DNA from: Planctomycetota bacterium
GTDB taxonomy: Bacteria > Planctomycetota > UBA8742 > UBA2392
Direction: 5' to 3'
DNA length: 64,000 nucleotides
NCBI GenBank assembly: GCA_020638675.1
Contig: JACKID010000002.1
Location: forward strand, 124,001-188,000
Shown: positions 23,649 to 32,149 of the stretch, in pieces
How positions within the stretch are numbered: the first letter of the stretch is position 1
Layout of the letters: each line of letters begins with the position of its first letter
Program-made: the position numbers and the translations under genes
Notes under the pieces: model-generated
The model's input: the letters and a program-made list of their open reading frames with translations, nothing else
Database searches by the model: none
What the model was told of the DNA's origin: nothing

Positions 23649-25043
23649 CTACTTCGTGCGACGCAGCGCGCCGAGCGCGTAGCAGGTGCACAGCACCGGG
23701 CTGTCTTCCTGCCACTCGGCATCGTCGTTCACCCAGCTGCCGTCAGCGTTCTGCAGGCCCTTCATGCGCTTGACGAGGTCCTGCTTCCAGTCGTGCTTCA
23801 GCCCGCGTTCCGGCTCTTCGACCACGTCAACGTCCATGGCGTCGAGCGTCTTGGCCATGCTGAGCATGTAGTAGTAGAGGCCGTGGTTGTACTTCTTCTC
23901 GTCGCTGTAGCCGGGCACGCGCTCCAGCGTGTAGTTGCGCTGGATCCAGCCCCAGGCGAGCTTCACCGGCACGCTGTCTTTCTTCAGGCCCGCGAACAGG
24001 TAGGCGCGCAGCAGGTTGTAGGTCATGCTGCCGTAGCTGGTCAGCGTGACGGTGCCGTCTTCGTTTTCGATCACGCCGGCCTTGCTGGTTTCTTCGCTGT
24101 AGATCGAGCCGCCGTAGTTGGGGTCGCCCTTCTCGGCCATCTTGACCTTCTTGTCCTTGTACATGGCCTGGAAGCCTTCGTCCTGCACTTCGCCCGCGTT
24201 CTGGTTGCGCTTGAGGAACGTCAGCGCGTCCTGCCAGAGCGGGTCGTCCTGGTCCACGCCGCAGGCATGCAGGGCGTCAATCGCGAAGCTGCTGGTGCTC
24301 ATGTTGGAGGCGGGTTTGCCCTTGCCCTTCACCGCGTCGTCGATTTCTTCCTTGCTGTAGGCCCAGCCGCCGAAGCCGACCTTTTCCTTCTCATAATCCG
24401 GTGCGGGGCCGTCCGGGTTGCCGACCTGCGACTGCTTGATGTAGTCGCGGGCCTTGGCGATCGTGTCGTTCAGCTTGCCCTTCCACGGACCGTCAAGCTT
24501 GTTCAGGTCCGCAAACAATGTCGCAACGATGCTGGTGATGTAGACCGCCCGAACACCCTTCGCCTGCGGGAGTACGTCGGCCGGCGCGTAGCTGTAGCCG
24601 CCGCCCGGCTCCTGCACGGACACCAGCCACTCGACGCTGTCCTTGATCTTCGGGTTCGCCGGGTCCCAGGCCTTCGTGCCGAGGATCGCGTCCAGAACCA
24701 TCGCCGTGTATGGGATGTTGGTCGAGTTCTTGCCCCAACCGCCCGGGATGCCGACGTGGTTCTCGTCCATCGTCTTGTCGTCGCCTTCGTACATGCCTTC
24801 GAGGTACTTCCAGGCCTTGGCGACGACCGCGTCTCGTTCCGCGGCCGTGTCAAATCCCCCACCGCCGTTGTTCTCGCCGCCGCCGTCCGTTCCGCCGTCA
24901 GTGCCGGCGGTTGAATTGTCGGCAGGCGTGTTGCCCACCGGGGCGTTGCCGCCGCCGGTGTTGTTGGCGCCGCCGCCGCACGCTGCAAACACCAGCACAG
25001 CCGCCAGCATGGCAAGCATCGTCGCGATCTTGATTCGGTTCAT
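23649..25043 (-). CDS. Lipoprotein with a prenyltransferase/squalene-cyclase-like fold, copy 2
   Basis: The 464-residue product has a lipoprotein signal (VLVFAAC near residue 21), then a Gly/Asn/Thr linker and a large domain of alpha/alpha-barrel repeats like those of terpene cyclases and prenyltransferases. Typical repeat text is GGWGKNSTNIPYTAMVLDA, EPGGGYSYAPAD and NADGSWVNDDAEWQ. The catalytic DxDD motif of squalene-hopene cyclase was not seen, so enzyme activity is doubtful. The start at 25043 was chosen because the frame upstream (to 25100) has no signal-like features. It is about 60 percent similar by eye to the gene just upstream (25106), a tandem duplication. Similar lipoproteins are frequent in Planctomycetota. 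Confidence 0.82.
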   Translation of the reverse strand: MNRIKIATMLAMLAAVLVFAACGGGANNTGGGNAPVGNTPADNSTAGTDGGTDGGGENNGGGGFDTAAERDAVVAKAWKYLEGMYEGDDKTMDENHVGIPGGWGKNSTNIPYTAMVLDAILGTKAWDPANPKIKDSVEWLVSVQEPGGGYSYAPADVLPQAKGVRAVYITSIVATLFADLNKLDGPWKGKLNDTIAKARDYIKQSQVGNPDGPAPDYEKEKVGFGGWAYSKEEIDDAVKGKGKPASNMSTSSFAIDALHACGVDQDDPLWQDALTFLKRNQNAGEVQDEGFQAMYKDKKVKMAEKGDPNYGGSIYSEETSKAGVIENEDGTVTLTSYGSMTYNLLRAYLFAGLKKDSVPVKLAWGWIQRNYTLERVPGYSDEKKYNHGLYYYMLSMAKTLDAMDVDVVEEPERGLKHDWKQDLVKRMKGLQNADGSWVNDDAEWQEDSPVLCTCYALGALRRTK

Positions 25044-25105
25044 CTCTACTCCCAGGACCAAGTGTTCGGCCGGGTTATCAGCCCCGGCTGGCGATTTCAA
25101 TTCAA

Positions 25106-26419
25106 CTACTTCGCATTCCGCAGGGCTTCAAGCGCATACGCCGTGCACAGCACGGGGCTGTTTTCCTGATAGTCGGCGTTGGTGTTGACCCAGCTGCCGT
25201 CGTCCGCCTGGCGCGACTTGAGCGCGTTGACCAGGTCCTTGCGCCAGTCGTGCTTCAGCCCGCGCTCCGGCTCTTCGACCGTGTTTTCACCAAGCGCGTT
25301 CAGGGTCTTGCCCATGCTCATGTAGTAGTAGTACAGACCCTTCTCGTAGTCCTTCTCGTCACGCATGCCGGGCACGCGCTCGACGGTGTAGTTGCGCTGG
25401 ATCCAGCCCATCGCGAGCTTCACGGGCACGCTGTCCTTCTTCAGGCCGGCGAACAGGTAGCTGCGCAGCAGGTTGTAGGTCATCGTGCCGTAGCTGAAGA
25501 ACGTGACGCTGCCGTCTTCGTTCTCTTCCCCGCCGGCGCTGCTGCCCTCGGCGTAGACCGCGCCGCCGTAGTCCGGGCTGTCCTTGCCGGCCGGCTTGAC
25601 TTTGCGTCCCTTGCTGTCCGTCGCCTGCCAGCCTTCTTCCTGTACTTCGCCCGCGTTCTGGTTGCGCTTGAGGAACTTCAGCGCGCGCTGCCACATCTCG
25701 TCGTCTTCCTTGACGCCGCAGGCGTGCAGCGCATCGATCGCGAAACTGCTGGTGCTCATGTTCGACGCCGGCTTCTTGCCCTGGCCGATCTCTTCCTTGC
25801 TGTAGGCCCAGCCGCCGTAGCCTTCCTTCTTCTCGTCGTAGTCCTTGGCGGGGCCGTCCGGGTCGCCAACCTGCGCCTGCTTTAGATAGTCGCGGGCCTT
25901 GGCGACGTTGTCGTTCAGCTTGCCCTTCCAGGCGCCATCGGCGTTCAGCTCAGCCATCAGCTGGGCGACGATGCCGGTCACGTAGACCGCGTACATGCCC
26001 TTGGCCTGCGGGATGCCGGGCATGAAGCTCCAGTCCCCGCCGGCTTCCTGCGTCTCGACCAGCCAGTTCACACTGTCCTCGAACATGGCCTCGTCATCGG
26101 ACCAGACTTCGGTGCCGTGCAGCGCCTGCAACACCAGCGCGGTGTAGGGCGTGTTCATCGATTTGGGGCCCCAGCCGGCCTTGATCTGCGCGCGGTCTTC
26201 GCGCGGGGCGGGCTTGTTGTACATGGTCTTGAGGTAGCCCCATGCCTTCTCGAGGGCCTGCTTGCGCAGCGCATCGGGGTTCGGCTCGGAGTCATCACCG
26301 GCCGCCTTCTGCAGTGGAATCGCCTTGGTGGAAGGCGCGGCCTGCACCTGAACCATGCTCGTGCCCAACACAGAAGCACCCACGCACAGTGCGAGCACCA
26401 CTCCCGGAAGTTTCAGCAT
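25106..26419 (-). CDS. Exported protein with a prenyltransferase/squalene-cyclase-like fold, copy 1
   Basis: The 437-residue product is the tandem paralogue of the gene at 23649. It has a normal signal peptide (ending near VQAAP) rather than a lipobox. Shared blocks include AGWGPKSMNTPYTALVLQA, ASNMSTSSFAIDALHACGV, TFFSYGTMTYNLLRSYLFAG and ERGLKHDWRKDLV. No catalytic Asp-rich motif is visible. The ATG at 26419 is preceded by AAAGGAGCCGAG, a near-perfect ribosome binding site; the frame continues to 26488 but there overlaps the lipoprotein gene at 26475. The gap to copy 2 is 62 bases, so both are likely one transcript. Confidence 0.82.
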   Translation of the reverse strand: MLKLPGVVLALCVGASVLGTSMVQVQAAPSTKAIPLQKAAGDDSEPNPDALRKQALEKAWGYLKTMYNKPAPREDRAQIKAGWGPKSMNTPYTALVLQALHGTEVWSDDEAMFEDSVNWLVETQEAGGDWSFMPGIPQAKGMYAVYVTGIVAQLMAELNADGAWKGKLNDNVAKARDYLKQAQVGDPDGPAKDYDEKKEGYGGWAYSKEEIGQGKKPASNMSTSSFAIDALHACGVKEDDEMWQRALKFLKRNQNAGEVQEEGWQATDSKGRKVKPAGKDSPDYGGAVYAEGSSAGGEENEDGSVTFFSYGTMTYNLLRSYLFAGLKKDSVPVKLAMGWIQRNYTVERVPGMRDEKDYEKGLYYYYMSMGKTLNALGENTVEEPERGLKHDWRKDLVNALKSRQADDGSWVNTNADYQENSPVLCTAYALEALRNAK

Positions 26420-26474
26420 CTCGGCTCCTTTGGCCCCTGTCATGTCTGTTCCGTGCCTAATTGGCTTCTGACCG

Positions 26475-27044
26475 TCAAAATCCTGCATCGTCTACCGCAT
26501 CGCGGGCAAGGCTTTCGGTGAAAATCTGCAGCCGCGCCTCGATGAACCGCTGCTCGCCCAGAGCGCCGGCTTCATCCGGCGCCATGTCGAGCAACTGAAA
26601 CTCGCGGTCGGAGTTGCCGCGCCCGACTTCCTTCTGGCTCTTCGTATCCACCAGCACGACCGTCATGGCCATGCGGATGTTGCCGGTCTGGCGCAGCTCC
26701 GTCATGTCAAACAGCGTAACTGCCGAGTGAACCTGGTACTTCGGACCGCTGTTGAAACGGCTATCTTCGCCATCCAGCTCGACGCGATAGCCCAGCTCAT
26801 CCAGTCGCGCATACACGGCCGCTTCGGCCAGCAAGGCGATGTCGACGTCGTCGACATCCAGCCCGGCCACTTCGCCGCCCGCGTCCCCGAGGTAGATTTC
26901 CGGCACCTTCAGCGTCACGCCGGACAGGTTCTTGACCGGCTTCACGACCATCGTGTCCGGCGAGAACATGCCCGCCTCGACCTCAAGTTGTTTCGAGGCG
27001 CAAGCGGACAAAAGCAACGCGACCAGAATCAGGCTATATCGCAT
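26475..27044 (-). CDS. Lipoprotein of unknown function
   Basis: The 189-residue product has a short lipoprotein signal (ALLLSACASK near residue 9). The mature part, with VVKPVKNLSG, DIALLAEAAVYARLDELGYRV and IRMAMTVVLVDTKSQKEVGRG, resembles small periplasmic lipoproteins of the LpoB/DUF799 type that share an anticodon-binding-like fold, but this is only a resemblance. Its ATG lies within the last codons of the upstream gene (27034 stop, 11-base overlap), so translation is coupled. Confidence 0.75.
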   Translation of the reverse strand: MRYSLILVALLLSACASKQLEVEAGMFSPDTMVVKPVKNLSGVTLKVPEIYLGDAGGEVAGLDVDDVDIALLAEAAVYARLDELGYRVELDGEDSRFNSGPKYQVHSAVTLFDMTELRQTGNIRMAMTVVLVDTKSQKEVGRGNSDREFQLLDMAPDEAGALGEQRFIEARLQIFTESLARDAVDDAGF

Positions 27045-27612
27045 CCGTCAGCTCCTCGCCCGTCAGGGCGCGCCGCAGGATACCCCCGATTTCCAGGATG
27101 CCCACGCAGGTTTTCGGCAGATTGAAGCCGCGCGCAAGCAACACCGGTCGGTCCATCGGGTGCGCGTTCTGCGGGGCAGGCCGGCCGTCAGCCAGTGCCC
27201 AAACGGAGAGCACCACAAGCGGGCCGTCCGTCTTCGCGACTTCGGCATCAAGCGCCTTCAGGGCGGCGGGAACATCCGGTCGCAAGTCGCGCGTCAGCCA
27301 ACGCAGTCGTGGCTGCTTCGCCAGCGCTCGCCACTCGGGTCGCAACGGGTGCGCGGGCTCAACGTGGGCGGGAATCTCGGCCGCTTGCCAGAACGGCACG
27401 CCGCGCCCGCCTGCGACATACTCCGGAAGCACGCCGGTGAACAGCGAGCTTTCAAGCTGCTCGGGCGAGGCACCGTCCACGACCACGACGCTCGCCGCGG
27501 AGTGCACGCGCGCGATCTTGGAGAGTTGCGGCAGGACGCCCTCGTGCTCGGTCAGCATGCGCACGCTCAGGCCGGGAACGCTGAAGACAGTCAATGAAAG
27601 CGGCTCGGGCAT
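27034..27612 (-). CDS. Alkaline-phosphatase-superfamily-like hypothetical protein
   Basis: The 192-residue product starts with LSLTVFSVPGLSVRML and ends with VGILEIGGILRRALTGEEL, which recalls the C-terminal end of sulfatase and phosphodiesterase-type proteins. The metal-binding Asp/His sites of an active alkaline-phosphatase-like enzyme were not found, and the length is far below that family's 400-500 residues. It may be a degenerate or truncated member or something else. No signal peptide is seen. It overlaps the downstream lipoprotein gene by 11 bases. Confidence 0.6.
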   Translation of the reverse strand: MPEPLSLTVFSVPGLSVRMLTEHEGVLPQLSKIARVHSAASVVVVDGASPEQLESSLFTGVLPEYVAGGRGVPFWQAAEIPAHVEPAHPLRPEWRALAKQPRLRWLTRDLRPDVPAALKALDAEVAKTDGPLVVLSVWALADGRPAPQNAHPMDRPVLLARGFNLPKTCVGILEIGGILRRALTGEELTDAI

Positions 27613-27648
27613 GGATGCGTTATGCCAGCCGCGGCGCGCTTGGAAAGC

Positions 27649-29868
27649 CTACGACTTCCACTCTTCGAGCAGCTTCTTGGCTGCCTCATTGCCCGCATCG
27701 GCCGCCTTCTTCGCCCATTCGTTGGCTTTGTCTGCATCCTTATCGATGCCGGTGCCATCGTGATAGACCTTCGCCAGCTCCACCATGGAAGGCAGGCAAC
27801 CCCCTTCGGCCGCTTTCTTGAACCACTCGTTGGCTTTGGCATCCTGCTTGTCCTCACGCTTCAGCTCGCCCAGTCGGTGCATGGCGTAGACAGCGCCGGC
27901 CTCCGCAACCGCCTCATACACCCAGATCGCTCCGCGCCGATCCGGCTCAGCCCCCAGCCCCTGCTCCATCATCTGGGCGAGGAAGTAGCTCGACAGTGCC
28001 TCGCCCGCTTCGTCTGTCAGGTACAGCCGCGCGGCCGAATAGTCCCGGGCTATCCCATGTCCCTTCATCAGACAGATGCCATAGAGCCCAAGGTCGGCCC
28101 TCCTGGTTGCTGCACGTTGAGCCAATCCAGCAATCCAGGGATGCGAGGTGAGAAACGCCGCCGGAGAGCAATCCCGGGCAATGGCCTCGTCGAGTTGCGC
28201 TGCCAACTCGGCACACCTGCGAATGTCATCCGCCCGGTCCAAGGCGGCCTGCCGCGCCGCCGCGTCATCACAAGTCTCTAAATCGCGCGCCGCTATTCTG
28301 AGCGCCCACGCGGCCTTGTCCGAGTCAGCGTGTTCACTTTCGGAGTAGTAGTCAAAAAGCCTGAGCGCGCTGGGACCATCGCCAGACTTCGCGGTTGCTT
28401 CCAGCCACGGCAGCCACGTTGGACGCAGTGGCGTGCTCTGCCTGGCAAGAAGTTTCGCTGAAGTTTCGTCACCCGCTTCGGCCAGTTTCTCCAGTTGCTG
28501 TATTGCCTCATCCCAGTCGAGGACGGGAACAGCTCGGACTCCGAGGTTGAGATCGCCATAGAACCCGCCCAGCCTGCTGAACGTTATCTGGCACTGAAGG
28601 CGCAATGCCGGGCGGAAACCAGCCTTCACCGCGTCGCACAAGTACAGCACCGCAACTTTGCGCCCGGCTTCGTCGCCTCGCTCCAGCCGTGCCTCCGCGT
28701 ACAGCAGTGACGCCGCAGGGTACTTGTCCGTGCGCGCGACTTGATTCAGCCAGTGAATCCCGAGTTCAGGGTCGGCCGACACGCCGCCGACGCCGCGCAA
28801 GAGGCACTCTCCATACATCGTTCGGGCATGGGCAATCTCGTCTTCTGACAAGCCGGAGTCCTCGGGAGGTTCGACCATCGGCTTTAGAAGTTCACCGGCC
28901 CCGGAACATACGACCAACACCGGGTTGGGCGGTGTAGTCAGGATCGTCCTGCCATTCCCATCTTTTGACTCGGTGGGCACCGCCCAGTGTTCGACGTAGC
29001 TGTCATAGAGTTCGCCGAAGGTCAGCCTGTCAAACTCGACGCCTGGCAACACGGCAAGTTCATGCATAGCCCACTTGTCACCAGCTTCGGCGGCTCTGGT
29101 GAGATAGTCACGACACTTGGCGAGGTTCGGCTCCTGCCCGTTGGGATAGGCATAGAACCGCGCTAGTTCCTGCAGCGCGGGCCAGTAGCTGGCGTCGGCC
29201 GCCTTGCCTAGCCAATCCAGTCCGCCCGCTTTGTCGCGTTCGATCGCTCCGCCGCGCACCAGCTGGTGGCCTAACCAGGTCATTGCGGGAAGACAGCCGC
29301 CTTCGGCCGCCAGTACCAGGCAGGCCCGCTGCTGCCGGGAGTTTTCTTCGTCCGTCAGTCGGCTCTCAACACGCTGAGTAAGCATCAGGTAGGCCGAGGG
29401 ATAGCCACCTTCTGCCAAGGCCTTGATGTCCGCCCACAGCTCGGTTTGACTGCGCCCCTCCTGCTCGCGGAGTTGAACGCGGAACGAGTCGCCCGAATAC
29501 GTGACGGAAAGTTCTTCGCGGTAGCGAAGATATGGGTCCGACCTCCTGAGCCCGTCACTCGCCCACTGGTACAGCCGCGCGATGTCCAGATCCTTCGGCG
29601 CACCCGCAATGCCGCGCGTGTATGCGATCTGCAGCAAGTAGTCTACGCGCAGGTCGCCGGGTTGATCGTAATCCGTGCAGCCGTCGATCAAGGTTGCCCC
29701 GAGCGGCCCGAGTTTTTCGATCAGCGTGGGATCGTCCAGCACGCGCCAGCCTTCGAGTGTGCGGGAGTCTTCCTGCTTCCACTTCTCAAAGAGAGCGTCG
29801 ACGTCGAAGTCGGCGGCTAGGCAGGTGCCTGCGGCCACCAGCAAGACGGCCGTCGCGAGTGCGCGCAT
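27649..29868 (-). CDS. Exported Sel1/TPR-repeat protein
   Basis: The 739-residue product has a signal peptide (VLLVAAGTCLAAD) and is made almost entirely of Sel1-like helical repeats, for example GGLDWLGKAADASYWPALQE, AKCRDYLTRAAEAGDKWAM and ANEWAKKAADAGNEAAKKL at the C-terminus. Such proteins act as scaffolds for protein-protein contacts. The ATG at 29868 was chosen because GGAGAGAACC lies directly upstream and a signal peptide follows; the frame up to 30018 would run through the terminator of the RNA gene at 29924. It faces the divergent TPR gene at 30335 across the RNA gene. Confidence 0.85.
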   Translation of the reverse strand: MRALATAVLLVAAGTCLAADFDVDALFEKWKQEDSRTLEGWRVLDDPTLIEKLGPLGATLIDGCTDYDQPGDLRVDYLLQIAYTRGIAGAPKDLDIARLYQWASDGLRRSDPYLRYREELSVTYSGDSFRVQLREQEGRSQTELWADIKALAEGGYPSAYLMLTQRVESRLTDEENSRQQRACLVLAAEGGCLPAMTWLGHQLVRGGAIERDKAGGLDWLGKAADASYWPALQELARFYAYPNGQEPNLAKCRDYLTRAAEAGDKWAMHELAVLPGVEFDRLTFGELYDSYVEHWAVPTESKDGNGRTILTTPPNPVLVVCSGAGELLKPMVEPPEDSGLSEDEIAHARTMYGECLLRGVGGVSADPELGIHWLNQVARTDKYPAASLLYAEARLERGDEAGRKVAVLYLCDAVKAGFRPALRLQCQITFSRLGGFYGDLNLGVRAVPVLDWDEAIQQLEKLAEAGDETSAKLLARQSTPLRPTWLPWLEATAKSGDGPSALRLFDYYSESEHADSDKAAWALRIAARDLETCDDAAARQAALDRADDIRRCAELAAQLDEAIARDCSPAAFLTSHPWIAGLAQRAATRRADLGLYGICLMKGHGIARDYSAARLYLTDEAGEALSSYFLAQMMEQGLGAEPDRRGAIWVYEAVAEAGAVYAMHRLGELKREDKQDAKANEWFKKAAEGGCLPSMVELAKVYHDGTGIDKDADKANEWAKKAADAGNEAAKKLLEEWKS

Positions 29869-29921
29869 GGTTCTCTCCGTGGCCCCGGTGCCTGCAGTGT
29901 AGGGCGTGGGCGGTACGCGGG

Positions 29922-29952
29922 TTAAACAAAAAGCCCCCGCGAGCGGGAGCTT
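29922..29952 (-). terminator. Rho-independent terminator of the candidate RNA
   Basis: Read on the minus strand, AAGCTCCCGC pairs with GCGGGGGCTT (one G-U pair), followed by TTTTTGTTT. It lies 54 bases upstream of the Sel1 gene's start, so it cannot belong to a protein gene on that strand. Confidence 0.85.
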
Positions 29953-30227
29953 CGTGCCTTCGAGGTGTGACCCCCGAAGAAGTGTCCAGTGGCCTGGGTC
30001 GTGGAGACAGCCCTCCACTCAACGCGATCGGGGCGGCTATTCCCTTCTCACGTCCCGGTCTTACGACCGGCTGGCGGTTGAGCGGCGTCGACGCCGCAAA
30101 GGTTTGACCAGCTTCCGGCTGACTCTCGTCTTCCGGCAACCTGTCGCTCGAGGCGTCAGGTCAAACCCCGGGGAATCCATCGCAGCGGATTCTCCCGCAA
30201 CCCGGTGCTGCATCACCGCGCTGCACA
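29924..30227 (-). ncRNA. Candidate structured RNA gene, ~300 bases, family not recognised
   Basis: The 29869-30334 interval has no protein gene. On the minus strand it has a promoter-like pair (30234-30262) and a strong terminator (29922-29952). Between them lie many stable pairings: GGGGAATCC with GGATTCTCC (30168-30196), GGTTTGACC with GGTCAAACC (30101-30167), a perfect 16-base palindrome GCGGCGTCGACGCCGC (30082-30097), CCGGTC with GACCGG (30055-30070) and GTGGAG with CTCCAC (30000-30017). The conserved motifs of RNase P, tmRNA, 4.5S/SRP RNA and tRNA were looked for and not found. It may be a known RNA too divergent to recognise by eye, or a long regulated 5' leader of the Sel1 gene. Confidence 0.55.
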
Positions 30228-30233
30228 GGAAGA

Positions 30234-30262
30234 ACCATATCCCGCTAAAAGCGCTTGTCCAA
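30234..30262 (-). promoter_or_regulatory. Candidate promoter of the structured RNA
   Basis: On the minus strand, TTGGAC (30257-30262) and TATGGT (30234-30239) are separated by exactly 17 bases. The match is moderate, but the position is right for a transcript ending at the terminator near 29924. Confidence 0.45.
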
Positions 30263-30322
30263 CGGTGTCAGCGGATAGTTGATATGGGGACAACTTTGCC
30301 GTTGCCGACACACCCGGCGCGC

Positions 30323-30328
30323 TAGAAT
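30323..30328 (+). promoter_or_regulatory. -10-like TAGAAT six bases before the TPR gene's start
   Basis: TAGAAT in the context GCTAGAAT ends six bases before the ATG at 30335, with no ribosome binding site in between. A leaderless transcript is likely if this is the promoter. Confidence 0.45.
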
Positions 30329-30334
30329 CCACCC

Positions 30335-32143
30335 ATGATCTCGGCCGAGTCCGCCTACCTGTTCCGCCATGCACTCATGCGCGACGCCGCTTATGAGTTG
30401 CAACTGCCCAGCGACCGGGCGAAGCTGCATGGGCTTGCGTTTGTACTGCTCGAGGACGTCTTCGGGGGTCGGGCCCCGGAGTTGGCGCCGCTTGATGCCA
30501 CCGACCCGCCGGAGTTCGCGGCCCACCCCACGGACTATCTGGCGGAAGAGCTCGTACGTCATCTGAGCATTGCCATGGATGCCGGCGCCGGTGCTTCAAG
30601 CGAACTCACCGCCGCACGCCTGCTGTACCTGCGCAGGGCAGCTGAGCACGCCACGAAACAGTACCGAACGGACGCAGCCGTGCGCTGCTGGGAATCTCTC
30701 TCGCGTTTGGTCGAAGGTGCGTCGCGCGCCGAGGCCCGGCGCAGAGTGGGCGTCGCGTGGCTCAGGGCAGGCAGGCCAAGAAACGCGGAGGGTCCGATTG
30801 AGGAGGCGCTGGCCCTCGCACGCGAGGCGGGCAGCCGAACAGTAGAGGCTATGGCGCTGGGCGTTCAGGCGCTGATCGACCATGAAACCGGGCGCATTGA
30901 GCAGGCCGAAAAAACCTACGAGCGGTTGCTCGCACTCTACCGTGAATTGGGAAGTCGCGAGCATGAAGGTGTTGAGCTTGGCAATCTGGCGCTCCTGTAC
31001 CGCGCCACCGGGCGGACGGATCAGGCCGAGCAGGCCTTTGGGCAGGCCCTGGCGATTCACCGCGAGGTGAACGACCGGCGCTACGAAGGAATTGCGCTTG
31101 GCGGCCTCGGGCTCGTGTACCAGGAAAGCGGACGTGCGCAGGAGGCGGAGCAGGCCTTCCGTCAGGCACTGGAGATTCATCGCGAGGTGGGGAATCGTCG
31201 CTTCGAGGCGATGACACTGGGAAACCTCGCGCTGCTGTTTCAGCGCACAGGCCGCATGCGCGAGTCTGAGCAAACCCACGCGCAGACATTCGAAGTCTTG
31301 CAGGAGGTCGGCGACCGCAATTCCGAAGGGATCTGTCTGGGCAACCTCGCCCTTCTGTATCAGGCCACCGGGCGCACGGCGCAGGCGGAAGAAGCCTTTG
31401 GGAGGGCGCTGGAGATCGCTCGAGAGACCAACAACCGGCACTTCGAGGGGATCACGCTGGCCAACCTGGCATCGGTGTACCACACGGCGGGGCGCGTGGC
31501 GCAGTCCGAGCGGAACTACGCGCAGTCCGTCGAGATTGCCCGGGAGCTCGGCGACAAGGCGTTTGAAGGCGGCGCGCTGGGAAACATGGCGATGCTCCTT
31601 CGCGACACCGGCCGCCTGGAACAGGCCGAGCAGATTCTTGAGCAAGCACTGTCGATCCACCGTGGAGTCAAGAATCGGCGCTCGGAGGGGCACACGCTGA
31701 GCAACCTCGCGCTCGTGTACCGGCAAACCGCACGCATGGAACTCGCGGAGGCGACGTTTGAGCAGGCGCTGGCCGTGCTGCGCGAAGTGGGCGACCGTTC
31801 ATTCGAGGGCACGGCATTGGGAAACCTCGCATACGTGTACTACGCAACCGGGCGCCTTGAGCTGGCGGAACAAACCTTCCGGGAAGCGCTGTCGATTCAC
31901 CGTGACGTAGCCAACCGGCGCTTCGAAGGCATGCATCTGTGCGACTACGGCCTGTGCCTGCTCGCGCTGGGCCGCGAAGAAGAGGCCCGCGATACCTGGC
32001 GCACTGGTGCAGCACTGCTGCGCGAAGTCGGGGCCACACCCACTCTCGATCAAAGGCTCAAGTCCATGCGCGAGGCCTGCGCCACCGCCGGGGTGCAACC
32101 CTTCGAAGAGCCCGCAGACGGGCCAGCTGCAAACGAGCAGTAG
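30335..32143 (+). CDS. TPR protein starting at a STAND-type FRHALMRDAAYE segment
   Basis: The 602-residue product has an N-terminal segment, YLFRHALMRDAAYELQLPSD, that normally closes the AAA/STAND ATPase module of large cyclase- or kinase-linked regulators. Here nothing precedes it. From about residue 145 onward it consists of ten or so 40-residue repeats of the kinesin-light-chain TPR type, of the form EGIxLGNLALLYxATGRxxQAEE, with FxxALxIxRExxNxR between them. TPR arrays bind peptide or protein partners. The gene is convergent with the M14 peptidase gene (7-base gap) and has a paralogue at 33364. It probably works as an adaptor or sensor without its own ATPase. Confidence 0.85.
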   Translation: MISAESAYLFRHALMRDAAYELQLPSDRAKLHGLAFVLLEDVFGGRAPELAPLDATDPPEFAAHPTDYLAEELVRHLSIAMDAGAGASSELTAARLLYLRRAAEHATKQYRTDAAVRCWESLSRLVEGASRAEARRRVGVAWLRAGRPRNAEGPIEEALALAREAGSRTVEAMALGVQALIDHETGRIEQAEKTYERLLALYRELGSREHEGVELGNLALLYRATGRTDQAEQAFGQALAIHREVNDRRYEGIALGGLGLVYQESGRAQEAEQAFRQALEIHREVGNRRFEAMTLGNLALLFQRTGRMRESEQTHAQTFEVLQEVGDRNSEGICLGNLALLYQATGRTAQAEEAFGRALEIARETNNRHFEGITLANLASVYHTAGRVAQSERNYAQSVEIARELGDKAFEGGALGNMAMLLRDTGRLEQAEQILEQALSIHRGVKNRRSEGHTLSNLALVYRQTARMELAEATFEQALAVLREVGDRSFEGTALGNLAYVYYATGRLELAEQTFREALSIHRDVANRRFEGMHLCDYGLCLLALGREEEARDTWRTGAALLREVGATPTLDQRLKSMREACATAGVQPFEEPADGPAANEQ

Positions 32144-32149
32144 CGTTCG

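Noticed and set aside
29869..30334. RNase P RNA, tmRNA or SRP RNA in the gene-free interval
   Set aside because: The conserved motifs of these RNAs were not found on either strand, so the interval is reported only as an unassigned structured RNA candidate.
30480..32100. Regularly spaced near-identical DNA that could suggest a CRISPR array
   Set aside because: The 120-base period matches the 40-residue TPR repeats of an intact protein; there are no short constant repeats or spacers.
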